A stretch of DNA of 64,000 bases from Nitrobacter sp051535235 (GTDB taxonomy: Bacteria; Pseudomonadota; Alphaproteobacteria; Rhizobiales; Xanthobacteraceae), in NCBI RefSeq assembly GCF_051535235.1, contig NZ_JBPPLZ010000003.1:1-64000 (forward strand), in the 5' to 3' direction. The notes beneath the pieces are model-generated. The model saw only the letters and a list, made by a program, of their open reading frames with translations, was not told the origin of the DNA and made no database searches. Made by a program: the position numbers and the translations under genes. Below, in pieces: positions 8,654-18,799 of the stretch (the first letter of the stretch is position 1; every line of letters starts with the position of its first letter).

Positions 8654-10036
8654 ATGCGTTCAGCATTTGCGATCACTGGATTTTGCGCGGTGCTGCTTGG
8701 CTGCGCGTCGATCCAGAATGCGCCGGTCAACCAGCCGGGCAGCAGCGCCGATCTCGCGGGCCAGCTTCACGAAAATTTCGAGGAGCGGGCAGCCACCGAC
8801 GATGATCTGGTCGGCTTGTCGTTTTCCGGGGGCGGAACCCGGGCGGCGGCCTTTTCCTTCGGCGTGCTGGAGGAGTTGGCGCAAATACCGGCGCGCGGCG
8901 GCGGCGGCGTGTCGATGCTTGATCGCATCGATTTCATTTCCGGCGTGTCGGGCGGCTCGGTTACCGCGGCCTATTTCGGGTTGCGAAAACGCGCGGCGCT
9001 GGCTGACTTCCGCGAAAGATTTCTGCTGCGCAACGCGGAGGAGGGGCTGCAGACCGATCTCAACCTTGCCACGCTCGGCAAGGCCTTCGCCGGCGGCATC
9101 AACGACTCCAGCGGCCTGCCACGCTGGCTCGATGCCAACCTGTTTCATGGCGCGACCTTCGCCGACCTTCGCAAGACGGTGCGCCCGCGGGTCTGGATCA
9201 ACGCCTCCGACATCTACAATCGCACGCCCTTTGTTTTCGGCGTGACCGCGTTCAGCGCGATGTGCAGCGACCTCGGATCCTATCCGCTGGCGAACGCGGT
9301 GGCCGCATCAGCAGCGGTGCCTGTTGCGTTCGCGCCGGTGGTGATCCAGACCTTTCCGGGCCGGTGCAAGGATCCGCTGCCGGCCTGGATCGTGAAAGCG
9401 CGCGACAACCGCAACGCGCCGCCGATGCTGAGCGCGTTTGCGAAAGCGGTCAGCCGCTATCACGATGGCGAAATCCCCTATATCAAGCTGCTCGACGGCG
9501 GCCTGGTCGACAACTACGGCTTGGCAGGGTTCACCATCGCGCGGCTGTCGGCGAGTACGCCTTATGGACCGCTGTCGCCCGATCAGGCGGTCAAGATACG
9601 GCGTGCACTGTTTCTGGTGATCGACGCGAAGACCGGCGTCGCCGGCAACTGGATCAACACGGTTGAAGGCCCGAGCGGCGTCGATCTGGTCAAGGCGGCG
9701 GCGGACACCGCGATCGATGCCAGCGTCGGCGCGGGCTATACCGCCTTCGAGCGAACCATGGGCGACTGGCAGACCGCGCTGATCCGCTGGCGCTGCGGCC
9801 TGTCGGCCGCCGACCGCGCCCGTTATGGCGCGCGCCCGGGCTGGAATTGCCACGATCTGAAATTGTTCGTCGGACGGATCGGCTTCGATCAACTCGATCC
9901 CGCGCGGGCCGCGAGCCTGGAGACCGTTCCGACCCGTTTCCATCTGCCGCCGCAGCAGGTCGACGACGTGATCGCCGCCGGGCGCGACGCATTGCGGGCG
10001 AGTCCAACCTTCCGCGCGTTTGCCGGCAGCATGTGA
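8654..10036 (+). CDS. Patatin-like phospholipase, predicted lipoprotein
   Basis: 460 residues. The N terminus MRSAFAITGFCAVLLGC is a lipoprotein signal with the lipobox cysteine at residue 17. The patatin domain follows: oxyanion loop FSGGGTRAAA, nucleophile elbow GVSGGS (GxSxG) and the catalytic aspartate in DGGLVDNYG, so a Ser-Asp dyad is intact. Patatins hydrolyse acyl chains from phospholipids. The frame is open from 8462, but the lipobox fixes the start at 8654. Located between the gatA cluster and gatB on the same strand; no functional link to tRNA amidation is known. Confidence 0.9.
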   Translation: MRSAFAITGFCAVLLGCASIQNAPVNQPGSSADLAGQLHENFEERAATDDDLVGLSFSGGGTRAAAFSFGVLEELAQIPARGGGGVSMLDRIDFISGVSGGSVTAAYFGLRKRAALADFRERFLLRNAEEGLQTDLNLATLGKAFAGGINDSSGLPRWLDANLFHGATFADLRKTVRPRVWINASDIYNRTPFVFGVTAFSAMCSDLGSYPLANAVAASAAVPVAFAPVVIQTFPGRCKDPLPAWIVKARDNRNAPPMLSAFAKAVSRYHDGEIPYIKLLDGGLVDNYGLAGFTIARLSASTPYGPLSPDQAVKIRRALFLVIDAKTGVAGNWINTVEGPSGVDLVKAAADTAIDASVGAGYTAFERTMGDWQTALIRWRCGLSAADRARYGARPGWNCHDLKLFVGRIGFDQLDPARAASLETVPTRFHLPPQQVDDVIAAGRDALRASPTFRAFAGSM

Positions 10037-10110
10037 GCGGGCGCAAGCGGCCGACTCAATTGATTCGGACGGGGGTTTTCCCGTCGCAACCTCCGGGGTA
10101 AAAGCCGCGC

Positions 10111-11595
<1,485 letters not shown>

Positions 11596-11615
11596 TCGTC
11601 GTCGGCCGGTCGCTA

Positions 11616-11664
11616 GCGCGTATTCCGCAAAAATGGATACCGGTTTCGCGATCAGAATACGCGC
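11616..11664. repeat. Inverted repeat after gatB (GCGCGTATTC ... GAATACGCGC), family D-like
   Basis: Perfect 10-base arms GCGCGTATTC (11616-11625) and GAATACGCGC (11655-11664) enclose an AAAATGGATACCGGTTTCGC core. The core resembles the element at 58617-58680. It may act as a transcript end or stability hairpin for gatB, but no T-run follows. Confidence 0.7.
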
Positions 11665-11935
11665 GAATTATCTAACCGCCAGCCGGATTGCACTGAGCCC
11701 GAAAATGCTCTGACCGGCGTTTCAACGCCGTGTGCATTGCTTGTGCGCAGTCTGTTGCATCGTCGCGACAAAGCGATGATGCCTCTGGCGTGTGGCTGCA
11801 TTGTCCGAAGGATGCGGGATGTGGAGCGAAACGCCGGGCGATGCTGCGCTCGTTCTGCTCGTTGAAATTGCAGTCGTGTGTGCGTGCATCGTGCGCCGGC
11901 ATCACACTGTGATGGGGTGACGATAGCTGGTTTGG

Positions 11936-11966
11936 TTTTGCGAATCGGATTTCACGATTCGCAAAA
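11936..11966. promoter_or_regulatory. Perfect 12-base inverted repeat, possible operator or hairpin
   Basis: TTTTGCGAATCG (11936-11947) is exactly mirrored by CGATTCGCAAAA (11955-11966) around a 7-base loop. It is far from both flanking genes and unrelated to the clade repeats seen elsewhere in the window. It could be a regulator binding site or an RNA hairpin; no evidence chooses between them. Confidence 0.45.
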
Positions 11967-12262
11967 AGCGCACCTTCACGGGGACCGAATGGCAATTTCC
12001 CGGATTATCGTGAAAATATTTTTGTTGCCAAAAGTTACGACTCGGAGTCCGCGCTGCGACGATCTTCACGGGTGAAGCGACTCGGTGTCGTGCATCATGC
12101 GCGTATGTCGTTACGTTACGAAATGCAGAATGCCGCTGCGGCACAGCCACTTCCTGAAACGTTGACATTCGTCGACGCAGGTCTTTCGCTGGTTATTCGC
12201 GCCGCTCATCGCCGAATCCGCGCATCATCCTGAAATGCGTCGTCGCCGCGACGGCATTTGTC

Positions 12263-12297
12263 TGTCAACACTTCCTTAAGTGGGACACTGTTTTTTT
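12263..12297 (+). terminator. Rho-independent terminator-like hairpin with no annotated gene upstream
   Basis: Stem TGTC + CACTT pairs with AAGTG + GACA around a CCTT loop, followed three bases later by seven T (12291-12297). The nearest upstream plus-strand gene, gatB, ends 670 bases earlier, so the signal may end an unannotated transcript. Confidence 0.55.
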
Positions 12298-12384
12298 CAA
12301 TGTGTTGGTGTATTCGAAGGATGTGCATTTCGATTCCCGAGTGCACGCAGCGACTAAGCCATCTCACTAACCCTGGAGGGCAAC

Positions 12385-12492
12385 ATGGCCAAGAAGGCGA
12401 AGAAGGCAAAGGCTAAGAAGGTCAAGAAGGCGAAGAGCGCGGTGAAGAAGACTGCGAAGAAGACCCGCAAGGTCGCCAAGAAGAAGAAGTAA
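12385..12492 (+). CDS. Lysine/alanine-rich histone-H1-like micro-protein (35 residues)
   Basis: ATG at 12385 behind a strong GGAGGG (12375-12380), stop TAA at 12490-12492. The 35 residues begin MAKKAKKAKAKKVKKAKSAV and end KKTRKVAKKKK: about half are lysine and most others are alanine or valine, as in the C-terminal tails of histone H1 and bacterial Hc1/AlgP-type proteins. It should bind nucleic acid by charge alone. It stands in its own intergenic region, followed by a GC-rich hairpin (12509-12526). The good ribosome site, clean AAG-biased codons and short isolated unit make it likely to be real. Its function (nucleoid compaction, RNA binding or ribosome-related) is unknown. Confidence 0.75.
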   Translation: MAKKAKKAKAKKVKKAKSAVKKTAKKTRKVAKKKK

Positions 12493-13322
12493 GCTCGCGT
12501 TATGGTATCGCCGGCAGATGCCGGCGACGTCGCAAGAGCCGGAGAGAGTTTGTTTCCAAGAGCAGATTTTCAATCCAGGCTCCGGTCGACGAGAGAGGGT
12601 GTCGGCGAGACATCAGGTCAAACGGTCGGATCGTCTGTCCCGGGACTCCCGTGACAACCGGTCCGAGAGAAGATCACGGTGGGTTCACCTGCGGTCTTCG
12701 TTCGATGCGGATGTCAATGTCCGCAGTCACCAGCGGCCTCGGCTGCGGTGAGAGTTGGTCCTGACGTGTTCACCGACGCCCTCGTCCTGCCACCGGCGTG
12801 GCTCAGCCCCGGTGTTGCTGTTTCCCCATCGTTTGAATTGGTGCCGCCGCCGCGGTGAGCGCGGTTTCACCGCGTTGCCAGAGCATTTTCGCTTCTCATT
12901 GAATCAAAAGCGAAGCTCTGGATTATTGTTTCGACGCGTTTTCTTCACGCGAACCGGTATCTATCCCCGCAAGCCCGAGGACATGATTCGATCGAAACGC
13001 TGTAGTTCTGCGCTTCCGCCCGGTCGGGTACGATACCGGCTCTGGCGATGGTTACCGGTTTGCCAAGCCCGACAGTAAACCGAATTCCGCGAAATCAGGA
13101 AAGCCCCCGAATAACAAAGACTTTTTCGATTCCGTGGGGTGGTCCCCGCACGGAACGTTCACGTTCGATTCATCGCGATGCTTAAACTGCTCTTCAAATT
13201 TTACCGCCATGGTCTGCGCGTCTGGACGGCACGCCGGTGAACGGCGGTCGGGACCGGCGGGGGCGACAACAAGTGGATGGGGCCGCGCTCGAAGCAGGGC
13301 GGTTATAAAAAGGAACAGAGAA
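12493..13322. other. 830-base intergenic stretch between the histone-like and Sel1 genes
   Basis: No supportable coding region. It holds the hairpin CGCCGGCA/TGCCGGCG at 12509-12526 just after the histone-like gene and a family C repeat at 12880-12996. Open frames here are short and lack ribosome sites. Confidence 0.5.
12880..12996. repeat. Family C intergenic repeat (GACGCGTTTTCTTCACGCGAACCGG type)
   Basis: Shares with 42392-42511 and 59372-59489 the order: self-complementary GCTTCT..AGAAGC-like head, GACGCGTTTTCTTCACGCGAACCGG core, GAGGACATG tail and TCGAAA end. This copy has a diverged head (CGCTTCTCATTGAATCAAAAGCG). Confidence 0.75.
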
Positions 13323-13589
13323 ATGTTTCAGGGGCATATCGATTTCGACACGGCGGCGCCGGTAGGCGCCGACACCATTCAGAATATTCTGTTCGAACGC
13401 GGTTTGTACTGGGCTAGCGGCCGGGCCGGTCTGGTCGACCTGGTGGCCGCGCATAAATGGTTCAACCTCGCAGCGCTCAAGGGCCACGCCGAAGCGATCG
13501 CGATGCGTCGGGAAGTCGCAGCGCTCATGTCCGAGGCCGAGATCGTTGCGGCGCAGCGCGAGGCGAGAGCCTGGATGACCGTGCATTGA
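13323..13589 (+). CDS. Small Sel1-repeat protein
   Basis: 88 residues from ATG at 13323 (AAGGAACAGAG upstream). The segment GLYWASGRAGLVDLVAAHKWFNLAALKGH matches the Sel1/TPR-like consensus of a tyrosine, glycines, an AHKWFNLAA helix and a trailing glycine. Such single-repeat proteins occur in this clade and are thought to mediate protein contacts; no partner is visible nearby. The open frame extends upstream to 13134, but that part is low quality. No signal peptide. Confidence 0.8.
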   Translation: MFQGHIDFDTAAPVGADTIQNILFERGLYWASGRAGLVDLVAAHKWFNLAALKGHAEAIAMRREVAALMSEAEIVAAQREARAWMTVH

Positions 13590-13789
13590 TCCGCTCTCGG
13601 GCGATCTGCCGGCAAGCTCCACCCGATGAATGTGTGCCGCACCTGGAGCAGTTCGCTTGATCCTGGCTTGGCCGCGGCTGCACCATGCTTCGTTCCCGTC
13701 GCTGTCGCGACAAGGGATTCGCATTATTCGTGCGGTTTGCGAGAATCCGTTTTGAATCGGAAATCAGCGAACCGCTTTAGTCGCGTCTC

Positions 13790-14014
13790 TTAAGCGGGGC
13801 AGCCGCCCCGCAGGACGCGGGTCGTCTGACTGTAGAAACCTGTGGCTGCTGCGGAGTTCCCCAGCGAGTTCAGGATGTCGCCGACCGATATGTAAATCTT
13901 GCTGACGGCAATCGCAGCCCGGCAGTCCATACCGCCCGGCAACTGCTTCGAGATCGCGCAGTACGGCGCGCTGGTCTTTCTCGCCGTGTCACAAGCGAGA
14001 GGGCACCCGCGAGT
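13790..14014 (-). pseudogene. Protein-like 74-codon open stretch, possible gene remnant
   Basis: The reverse strand is open from 14014 to the TAA at 13790-13792 and reads like a genuine protein: a cysteine-bearing start (GCPLACDTARK), then AAIAVSKIYISVGDILNSL and a TTRVLRGGCPA end. An in-frame TAA precedes it and there is no ATG near its beginning; the only ATG starts at 13930 and would give 46 residues. It may be a decayed gene whose 5' end is lost, or a small gene starting at 13930. I do not recognise the family. Confidence 0.3.
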
Positions 14015-14067
14015 TTAAACCGCGAGGTTCGATCGTTGCTGACCTGAAATCTAACTTGGCGGCCGCT

Positions 14068-14205
14068 CTATATATAAATGCCGAATGAGTGACCGAGAGC
14101 TCTTGCCAATGAGAAGCCGGCACGGGTCAATGTCCCGTTGTTGTAATTCTGATCCCACTGGTTGATCACAACCAGCGCGACTGCCAGCGCGAAAATCATC
14201 TTCAT
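14068..14205 (-). CDS. Possible 45-residue peptide with a hydrophobic N terminus
   Basis: Starts MKMIFALAVALVVINQWDQN: a short hydrophobic segment followed by a polar tail (SLARALGHSFGIYI). It could be a small exported or membrane peptide. The ribosome site is poor, and the DNA is AT-richer than usual. It lies divergent from recA. Weakly supported. Confidence 0.35.
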   Translation of the reverse strand: MKMIFALAVALVVINQWDQNYNNGTLTRAGFSLARALGHSFGIYI

Positions 14206-14405
14206 GACGGTAGGTTGACACCAGAGTCTTAAGATAAAATTAGAACTGGCGGTTGGCGGTTCGATTGAACCGGTCATTGTATTTGGGAAGAGGCCGTTCA
14301 TGAGACGGGCATTTTCCTGCGGCGGTGAAGCCGTCCTTGCCAAAATCCACCGGCCACCTGCGGCAGGAGAATTAAATAAGCCAATGTATTCCGAACTAAA
14401 GAAAA

Positions 14406-14420
14406 GAACATATTGCGAAC
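14406..14420 (+). promoter_or_regulatory. LexA (SOS) box of recA
   Basis: GAAC-ATATTGC-GAAC is an exact match to the alphaproteobacterial LexA site GAAC-N7-GAAC (reverse of GTTC-N7-GTTC). It lies 90 bases before the recA ATG, the expected place for SOS control. Confidence 0.88.
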
Positions 14421-14510
14421 TTAGAACAAATGGGGTACATAGGTTCCACCTGATCATTCACGGCCATTCGTTGTCCCCTCCGCGAATCCCGTTCATAAGG
14501 AGCCCGGCCC

Positions 14511-15599
14511 ATGTCTCAAGCTGCCCTGCGTATCGTCGAAGGATCCTCCATGGATAAGTCGAAGGCCCTGTCCGCCGCGCTCTCCCAGATCGAGCGCCAG
14601 TTCGGCAAGGGCTCGGTGATGAAGCTCGGCAAGAACGACAAGTCGATGGACGTCGAGGTGATTTCCTCGGGTTCGCTCGGGCTCGACATCGCGCTCGGCG
14701 TCGGCGGCCTGCCCAAGGGACGCATCGTGGAGGTCTACGGGCCGGAGTCCTCAGGCAAAACCACGCTCGCGCTGCATGCGGTCGCCGAGGCACAAAAAAA
14801 GGGCGGCATCTGCGCCTTCATCGACGCTGAGCATGCGCTCGATCCGGTTTACGCCCGCAAGCTTGGCGTCAATGTCGACGATCTCCTGATCTCGCAGCCC
14901 GATCACGGCGAGCAGGCGCTGGAAATCGCCGATACGCTGGTGCGCTCCGGCGCGGTGGACGTGTTGATCATCGATTCGGTCGCGGCGCTGGTGCCGCGCG
15001 CCGAGCTTGAGGGCGAGATGGGCGATGCGCTGCCCGGACTGCAGGCGCGGCTGATGAGCCAGGCCCTTCGCAAGCTCACCGCCTCGATCAACAAGTCCAA
15101 TACCATGGTGATCTTCATCAACCAGATCCGCATGAAAATCGGGGTGATGTACGGATCGCCGGAAACCACCACCGGCGGCAACGCGCTGAAATTCTATGCG
15201 TCCGTGCGCCTCGACATTCGCCGCATCGGCGCGATCAAGGAGCGCGACGAGGTCGTCGGCAACCAGACCCGCGTCAAGGTGGTGAAGAACAAGCTGGCGC
15301 CGCCTTTCAAGCAGGTCGAGTTCGACATCATGTATGGCGAGGGTATCTCCAAGATGGGAGAGATCCTCGATCTCGGCGTCAAGGCGGGCATCGTCGAAAA
15401 ATCCGGCGCCTGGTTCTCCTATGACAGCCAACGCATGGGGCAGGGACGCGAGAACGCGAAGGCGTTTTTGCGGGCCAATCCCGACATCACCGCCAAGATC
15501 GAAATGGCGATCCGCCAGAATTCAGGGCTTATCGCCGAGCAGATTCTGGCCGGCAGCCCCGAGCGTGATGATGACGACGAGGAGCCGGCCGAGGACTGA
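14511..15599 (+). CDS. recA: Recombinase RecA
   Basis: 362 residues. RecA coats single-stranded DNA, drives strand exchange and triggers LexA self-cleavage. Walker A GPESSGKTT is at residues 77-85; VDVLIIDSVAALVPRAELEGEMGD carries Walker B and is followed by the loop regions (NQIRMKIGVMYGSPETTTGG). The C terminus is acidic (RDDDDEEPAED), which tunes DNA binding. ATAAGGAG lies ahead of the ATG at 14511; a second in-frame ATG is at residue 14. Control by the LexA box upstream and a strong terminator downstream make it a single-gene unit. Confidence 0.99.
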   Translation: MSQAALRIVEGSSMDKSKALSAALSQIERQFGKGSVMKLGKNDKSMDVEVISSGSLGLDIALGVGGLPKGRIVEVYGPESSGKTTLALHAVAEAQKKGGICAFIDAEHALDPVYARKLGVNVDDLLISQPDHGEQALEIADTLVRSGAVDVLIIDSVAALVPRAELEGEMGDALPGLQARLMSQALRKLTASINKSNTMVIFINQIRMKIGVMYGSPETTTGGNALKFYASVRLDIRRIGAIKERDEVVGNQTRVKVVKNKLAPPFKQVEFDIMYGEGISKMGEILDLGVKAGIVEKSGAWFSYDSQRMGQGRENAKAFLRANPDITAKIEMAIRQNSGLIAEQILAGSPERDDDDEEPAED

Positions 15600-15710
15600 G
15601 TTGGTCGGCTTGGTTATTTCCGGGACTCGGGCTGGTGCAGCCCGGGTACGGTGCGATCCGCAAAGACGGGAATCCTTTGCGGAAGCGTCTCGCGCCTCTC
15701 GGAAGCAAAC

Positions 15711-15763
15711 GGGCGCTGTGGATGTTGAGTTGCCGACATCCCCAGCGTCCGTTTTTGTTTTTC
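15711..15763 (+). terminator. Rho-independent terminator of recA
   Basis: A 15-base stem with one mismatch (15711-15725 with 15736-15750, 10-base loop) is followed by GTTTTTGTTTTT. It lies 110 bases after the recA stop on the same strand. Confidence 0.85.
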
Positions 15764-15852
15764 ATCACCCTCAGAGGACATCCTCAGCGCGCAACGGCTC
15801 GCCGTTACGTAACTCCCCGGTCGAGTGGAAAGCAGGTGCGAGTTGAGGTTTG

Positions 15853-18729
15853 TTACTCCGCAGCCTGGGCGTAATCTTCCAGCGGTGGACAGGAGCAGAC
15901 CAGGTTGCGGTCGCCGTAGGCATTGTCGACCCGTCCGACCGGCGGCCAGTATTTGTCCGAGCGCGATGTGCCCGCCGGGAAGCAGCCCTGGGCGCGGCTG
16001 TAGGACCGCGACCAGTTATCCTCGGCAATGTGGTGCACCGTATGCGGCGCATGGCGGAGCGGCGAGGCCTCGACGCTCCAGTGTCCGGCCTCGATTTCTG
16101 CGATCTCGTTCCGGATCGCGATCATGGCGTCACAGAATCGATCGAGTTCCGCTTTCGCCTCCGATTCGGTCGGCTCGATCATCAGCGTTCCCGGCACCGG
16201 AAAACTCATGGTCGGGGCGTGGAAGCCGTAGTCGATCAGCCGTTTGGCGATATCGTCGACGGTGACGCCGGTTTTGGCCTTTAGCGGGCGGGTATCGATG
16301 ATGCATTCATGCGCGACGCGGCCCTTCACGTTGCGGTACAGCACCGGAAAGTGCGGATCGAGGCGCTGCGCAATATAGTTGGCGTTGAGGATCGCCACTT
16401 CGGTGGCCCGCGTCAGGCCTTCGCCGCCCATCATCAAAACGTAGATGTAGGAGATGGTCAGGATCGAGGCCGAGCCGAATGGCGCGGCCGAGACCGGGCC
16501 GACCGCGGACGGTGTTGCGCCATCGGTTACGGGATGGCCGGGAAGGAAGGGCGCGAGGTGCGCTTTCACGCCGATCGGGCCCATGCCCGGACCGCCGCCG
16601 CCGTGCGGAATGCAGAAGGTCTTGTGCAGGTTGAGGTGGCTGACGTCGGCGCCGTAATCGCCGGGCCGCGCCAGGCCGACCTGCGCGTTCATGTTGGCGC
16701 CGTCGAGATAGACCTGGCCGCCATGGCTGTGCACGATGTCGCAGATTTCGCGGATACGCTCTTCGAACACGCCGTGAGTCGAGGGATAGGTGATCATGAT
16801 CGCGGCGAGCCGGTCGGCGTGCTGCGCCGCCTTGGCCCTGAGATCGTCGACATCGACGTCGCCGCGCGCATCGCAGGCCGCCACCACCACTTCCATTCCC
16901 GCCATGTTGGCGGAGGCCGGATTGGTGCCGTGCGCGGAGGAGGGGATGAGGCACACCGTGCGGTGGCTGTCACCGCGCGCCGCATGATAGCCGCGGATCG
17001 CCAGAAGCCCGGCATATTCGCCCTGCGCGCCGGAGTTCGGCTGCAGCGAGATCGCATCATAGCCGGTGATGTCGAGCAGCCATTGTTCGAGTTGTTCGAA
17101 CAGCGCGTAATAGCCTTCCGCCTGCTCGGACGGCGCGAACGGATGCAAACTCGCGAATGCAGGCCACGTCAGCGGAATCATTTCCGTGGTGGCGTTGAGC
17201 TTCATCGTGCAGGATCCGAGCGGGATCATCGCGCGATCGAGCGCGAGATCGCGGTCGCTGAGCTTTCGCATGTAGCGCAGCATCTCGGTTTCAGAGCGGT
17301 GCGCGTGAAACACCGGATGGGTCAGATAGGATGTCCTGCGCCCGAGCTCGGCAGGCAGCAGGTCGGAGGCGTGTGGTGCGACGTCGGCATAGGACAGCGC
17401 GCCGCCGAACGCGCGCCACACCGCTTCGACGATCTCCGGCGTGGTGAGCTCGTCGAGCGCGATGCCGAGCGTCCGGTCGGCGTTGATCCGCAGATTGATG
17501 CCCTGGCTGAGCGCACGGATGACGATCTCGTCCTGTCGATCGTCCGCCCGCACGATGAGCGTATCGAAGGTTGCGCCGTTGAGCGGCGCGAAGCCGAGCC
17601 GCGTCAGGCCGGCCGCCAGCGTTGCTGTATGCCGATGCACGGTACGCGCGATCTGCGCCAGCCCTTCAGGACCGTGATAGACCGCGTACATCGAGGAGAT
17701 CACCGCCAGCAGCACCTGCGCGGTGCAGATGTTGGAGGTGGCCTTCTCCCGGCGGATGTGCTGCTCGCGGGTCTGCAGAGCGAGTCGATAGGCCGGCGCG
17801 CCGCGCGAATCCACGGAGAGGCCGACGATGCGGCCGGGCAGCAATCGCTTCAGCGCGTCGCGCGCTGCCATGTAGGCCGCGTGCGGCCCGCCATAGCCCA
17901 TCGGCACGCCGAAGCGCTGTGCCGATCCGACCGCGATGTCGGCGCCCAGTTCGCCGGGCGAGGCCAATAGCGTCAGCGCCAGCAGGTCGGCCGCGATCAC
18001 GGCGAGACCACCCTTGGCCTTGATCGCGGCGATTGCCGGACGCAGGTCGCGCACCACGCCCGATGTGCCGGGATATTGCAGCACCGCGCCGAACACATCC
18101 GCGTTGTCGAGATCGTGCAGCGGATCGCCGGTGACGAGCGTCCAGCCGAGCGGTTCCGCGCGGGTGCGCAGCACCGCGAGCGTCTGCGGATGCACCTCGT
18201 GATCGACGAAGAACGCTTTCGTTTTCACCGTCGACGCGCGCTCGGCCAGCGCCATCGCTTCCGCCACCGCGGTCGCCTCATCGAGCAGCGAGGCGTTTGC
18301 GACGTCGAGCCCGGTAAGGTCGCAGATCATGGTCTGGAAATTGAAGAGCGCCTCGAGCCGGCCCTGGCTGATTTCCGCCTGATAGGGCGTGTACGCCGTG
18401 TACCAGGCGGGGTTTTCCAGGATGTTGCGCTGGATCACCGTCGGCAGGATCGTTCCGGAATAACCTTGACCGATCAGCGAGGTGAAGGCCTGGTTGCCCG
18501 CGGCGAGCTCCCGCATGTGCGTCAGCGTTTCGATTTCGCTCAGGCCCTCGCTCAAGCCTTCGCCGAGATCGAGCGGCGCGCTCCGCCGGATCGCGGGAGG
18601 CAACGCCTCGTCGATCAGCGCCGCGAGGCTCTTCGCGCCGACGGTGCCCAGCATCGCGTCGATGTCGCGCGGCGACGGGCCGATATGGCGGCGCGCGAAG
18701 GTGGTGGCGGGCTCTTCACGGACGGTCAT
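15853..18729 (-). CDS. gcvP: Glycine dehydrogenase (decarboxylating), P protein
   Basis: 958 residues, the single-chain form found in most proteobacteria. P protein decarboxylates glycine with PLP and passes the aminomethyl group to lipoyl-GcvH. The PLP lysine motif HLNLHKTFCIPHGGGGPGMG is clear in the C-terminal half, and the N-terminal half opens with TTFARRHIGPS..MLGTVG. Last gene of gcvT-gcvH-gcvP, 70 bases after gcvH, with half a family B repeat in the gap. Expression should follow the glycine riboswitch ahead of gcvT. Confidence 0.98.
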   Translation of the reverse strand: MTVREEPATTFARRHIGPSPRDIDAMLGTVGAKSLAALIDEALPPAIRRSAPLDLGEGLSEGLSEIETLTHMRELAAGNQAFTSLIGQGYSGTILPTVIQRNILENPAWYTAYTPYQAEISQGRLEALFNFQTMICDLTGLDVANASLLDEATAVAEAMALAERASTVKTKAFFVDHEVHPQTLAVLRTRAEPLGWTLVTGDPLHDLDNADVFGAVLQYPGTSGVVRDLRPAIAAIKAKGGLAVIAADLLALTLLASPGELGADIAVGSAQRFGVPMGYGGPHAAYMAARDALKRLLPGRIVGLSVDSRGAPAYRLALQTREQHIRREKATSNICTAQVLLAVISSMYAVYHGPEGLAQIARTVHRHTATLAAGLTRLGFAPLNGATFDTLIVRADDRQDEIVIRALSQGINLRINADRTLGIALDELTTPEIVEAVWRAFGGALSYADVAPHASDLLPAELGRRTSYLTHPVFHAHRSETEMLRYMRKLSDRDLALDRAMIPLGSCTMKLNATTEMIPLTWPAFASLHPFAPSEQAEGYYALFEQLEQWLLDITGYDAISLQPNSGAQGEYAGLLAIRGYHAARGDSHRTVCLIPSSAHGTNPASANMAGMEVVVAACDARGDVDVDDLRAKAAQHADRLAAIMITYPSTHGVFEERIREICDIVHSHGGQVYLDGANMNAQVGLARPGDYGADVSHLNLHKTFCIPHGGGGPGMGPIGVKAHLAPFLPGHPVTDGATPSAVGPVSAAPFGSASILTISYIYVLMMGGEGLTRATEVAILNANYIAQRLDPHFPVLYRNVKGRVAHECIIDTRPLKAKTGVTVDDIAKRLIDYGFHAPTMSFPVPGTLMIEPTESEAKAELDRFCDAMIAIRNEIAEIEAGHWSVEASPLRHAPHTVHHIAEDNWSRSYSRAQGCFPAGTSRSDKYWPPVGRVDNAYGDRNLVCSCPPLEDYAQAAE

Positions 18730-18772
18730 CGAAATGCTCCTCGATGCAAATTTGCAAATATTGAATGACTTG

Positions 18773-18792
18773 CGTCATGGCCGGGCTTGACG
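18773..18792. repeat. Half copy of a family B repeat in the gcvH-gcvP gap
   Basis: Reads GCGTCATGGCCGGGCTTGAC, identical to the outer arm of the copies at 3565-3652 and 54655-54740, but the second arm is missing. Confidence 0.6.
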
Positions 18793-18799
18793 AAAAAGC

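Larger units (their letters stand above)
11665..12384. other. 720-base intergenic stretch between gatB and the histone-like gene
   Basis: No convincing gene. It is less GC-rich than the surroundings and carries a perfect 12-base palindrome (11936-11966) and a hairpin with a T7 run (12263-12297). A TTGACA at 12162-12167 resembles a -35 box, but no good -10 follows at normal spacing. It could hold a small noncoding RNA ending at 12297. Confidence 0.5.
13590..14510. other. 920-base region between the Sel1 gene and recA
   Basis: Contains the recA control region with its LexA box (14406-14420), a protein-like open stretch on the minus strand (13790-14014) and a possible 45-residue minus-strand peptide (14068-14205). 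The part from 14050 to 14480 is distinctly AT-rich compared with the genes. No RNA gene was recognised. Confidence 0.5.

Noticed and set aside
8654..10036. Link between the two patatin genes (8.7 kb and 48.8 kb) as one system
   Set aside because: They differ in localisation (lipoprotein versus cytosolic), belong to different patatin branches and lie 40 kb apart.
14000..14045. GGTTCGATCG near 14.03 kb as a tRNA T-arm
   Set aside because: No acceptor, D or anticodon stems fit around it; no tRNA could be built.
16309..17970. A 553-codon plus-strand frame across gcvP
   Set aside because: Shadow of gcvP; no ribosome site and no recognisable domain.
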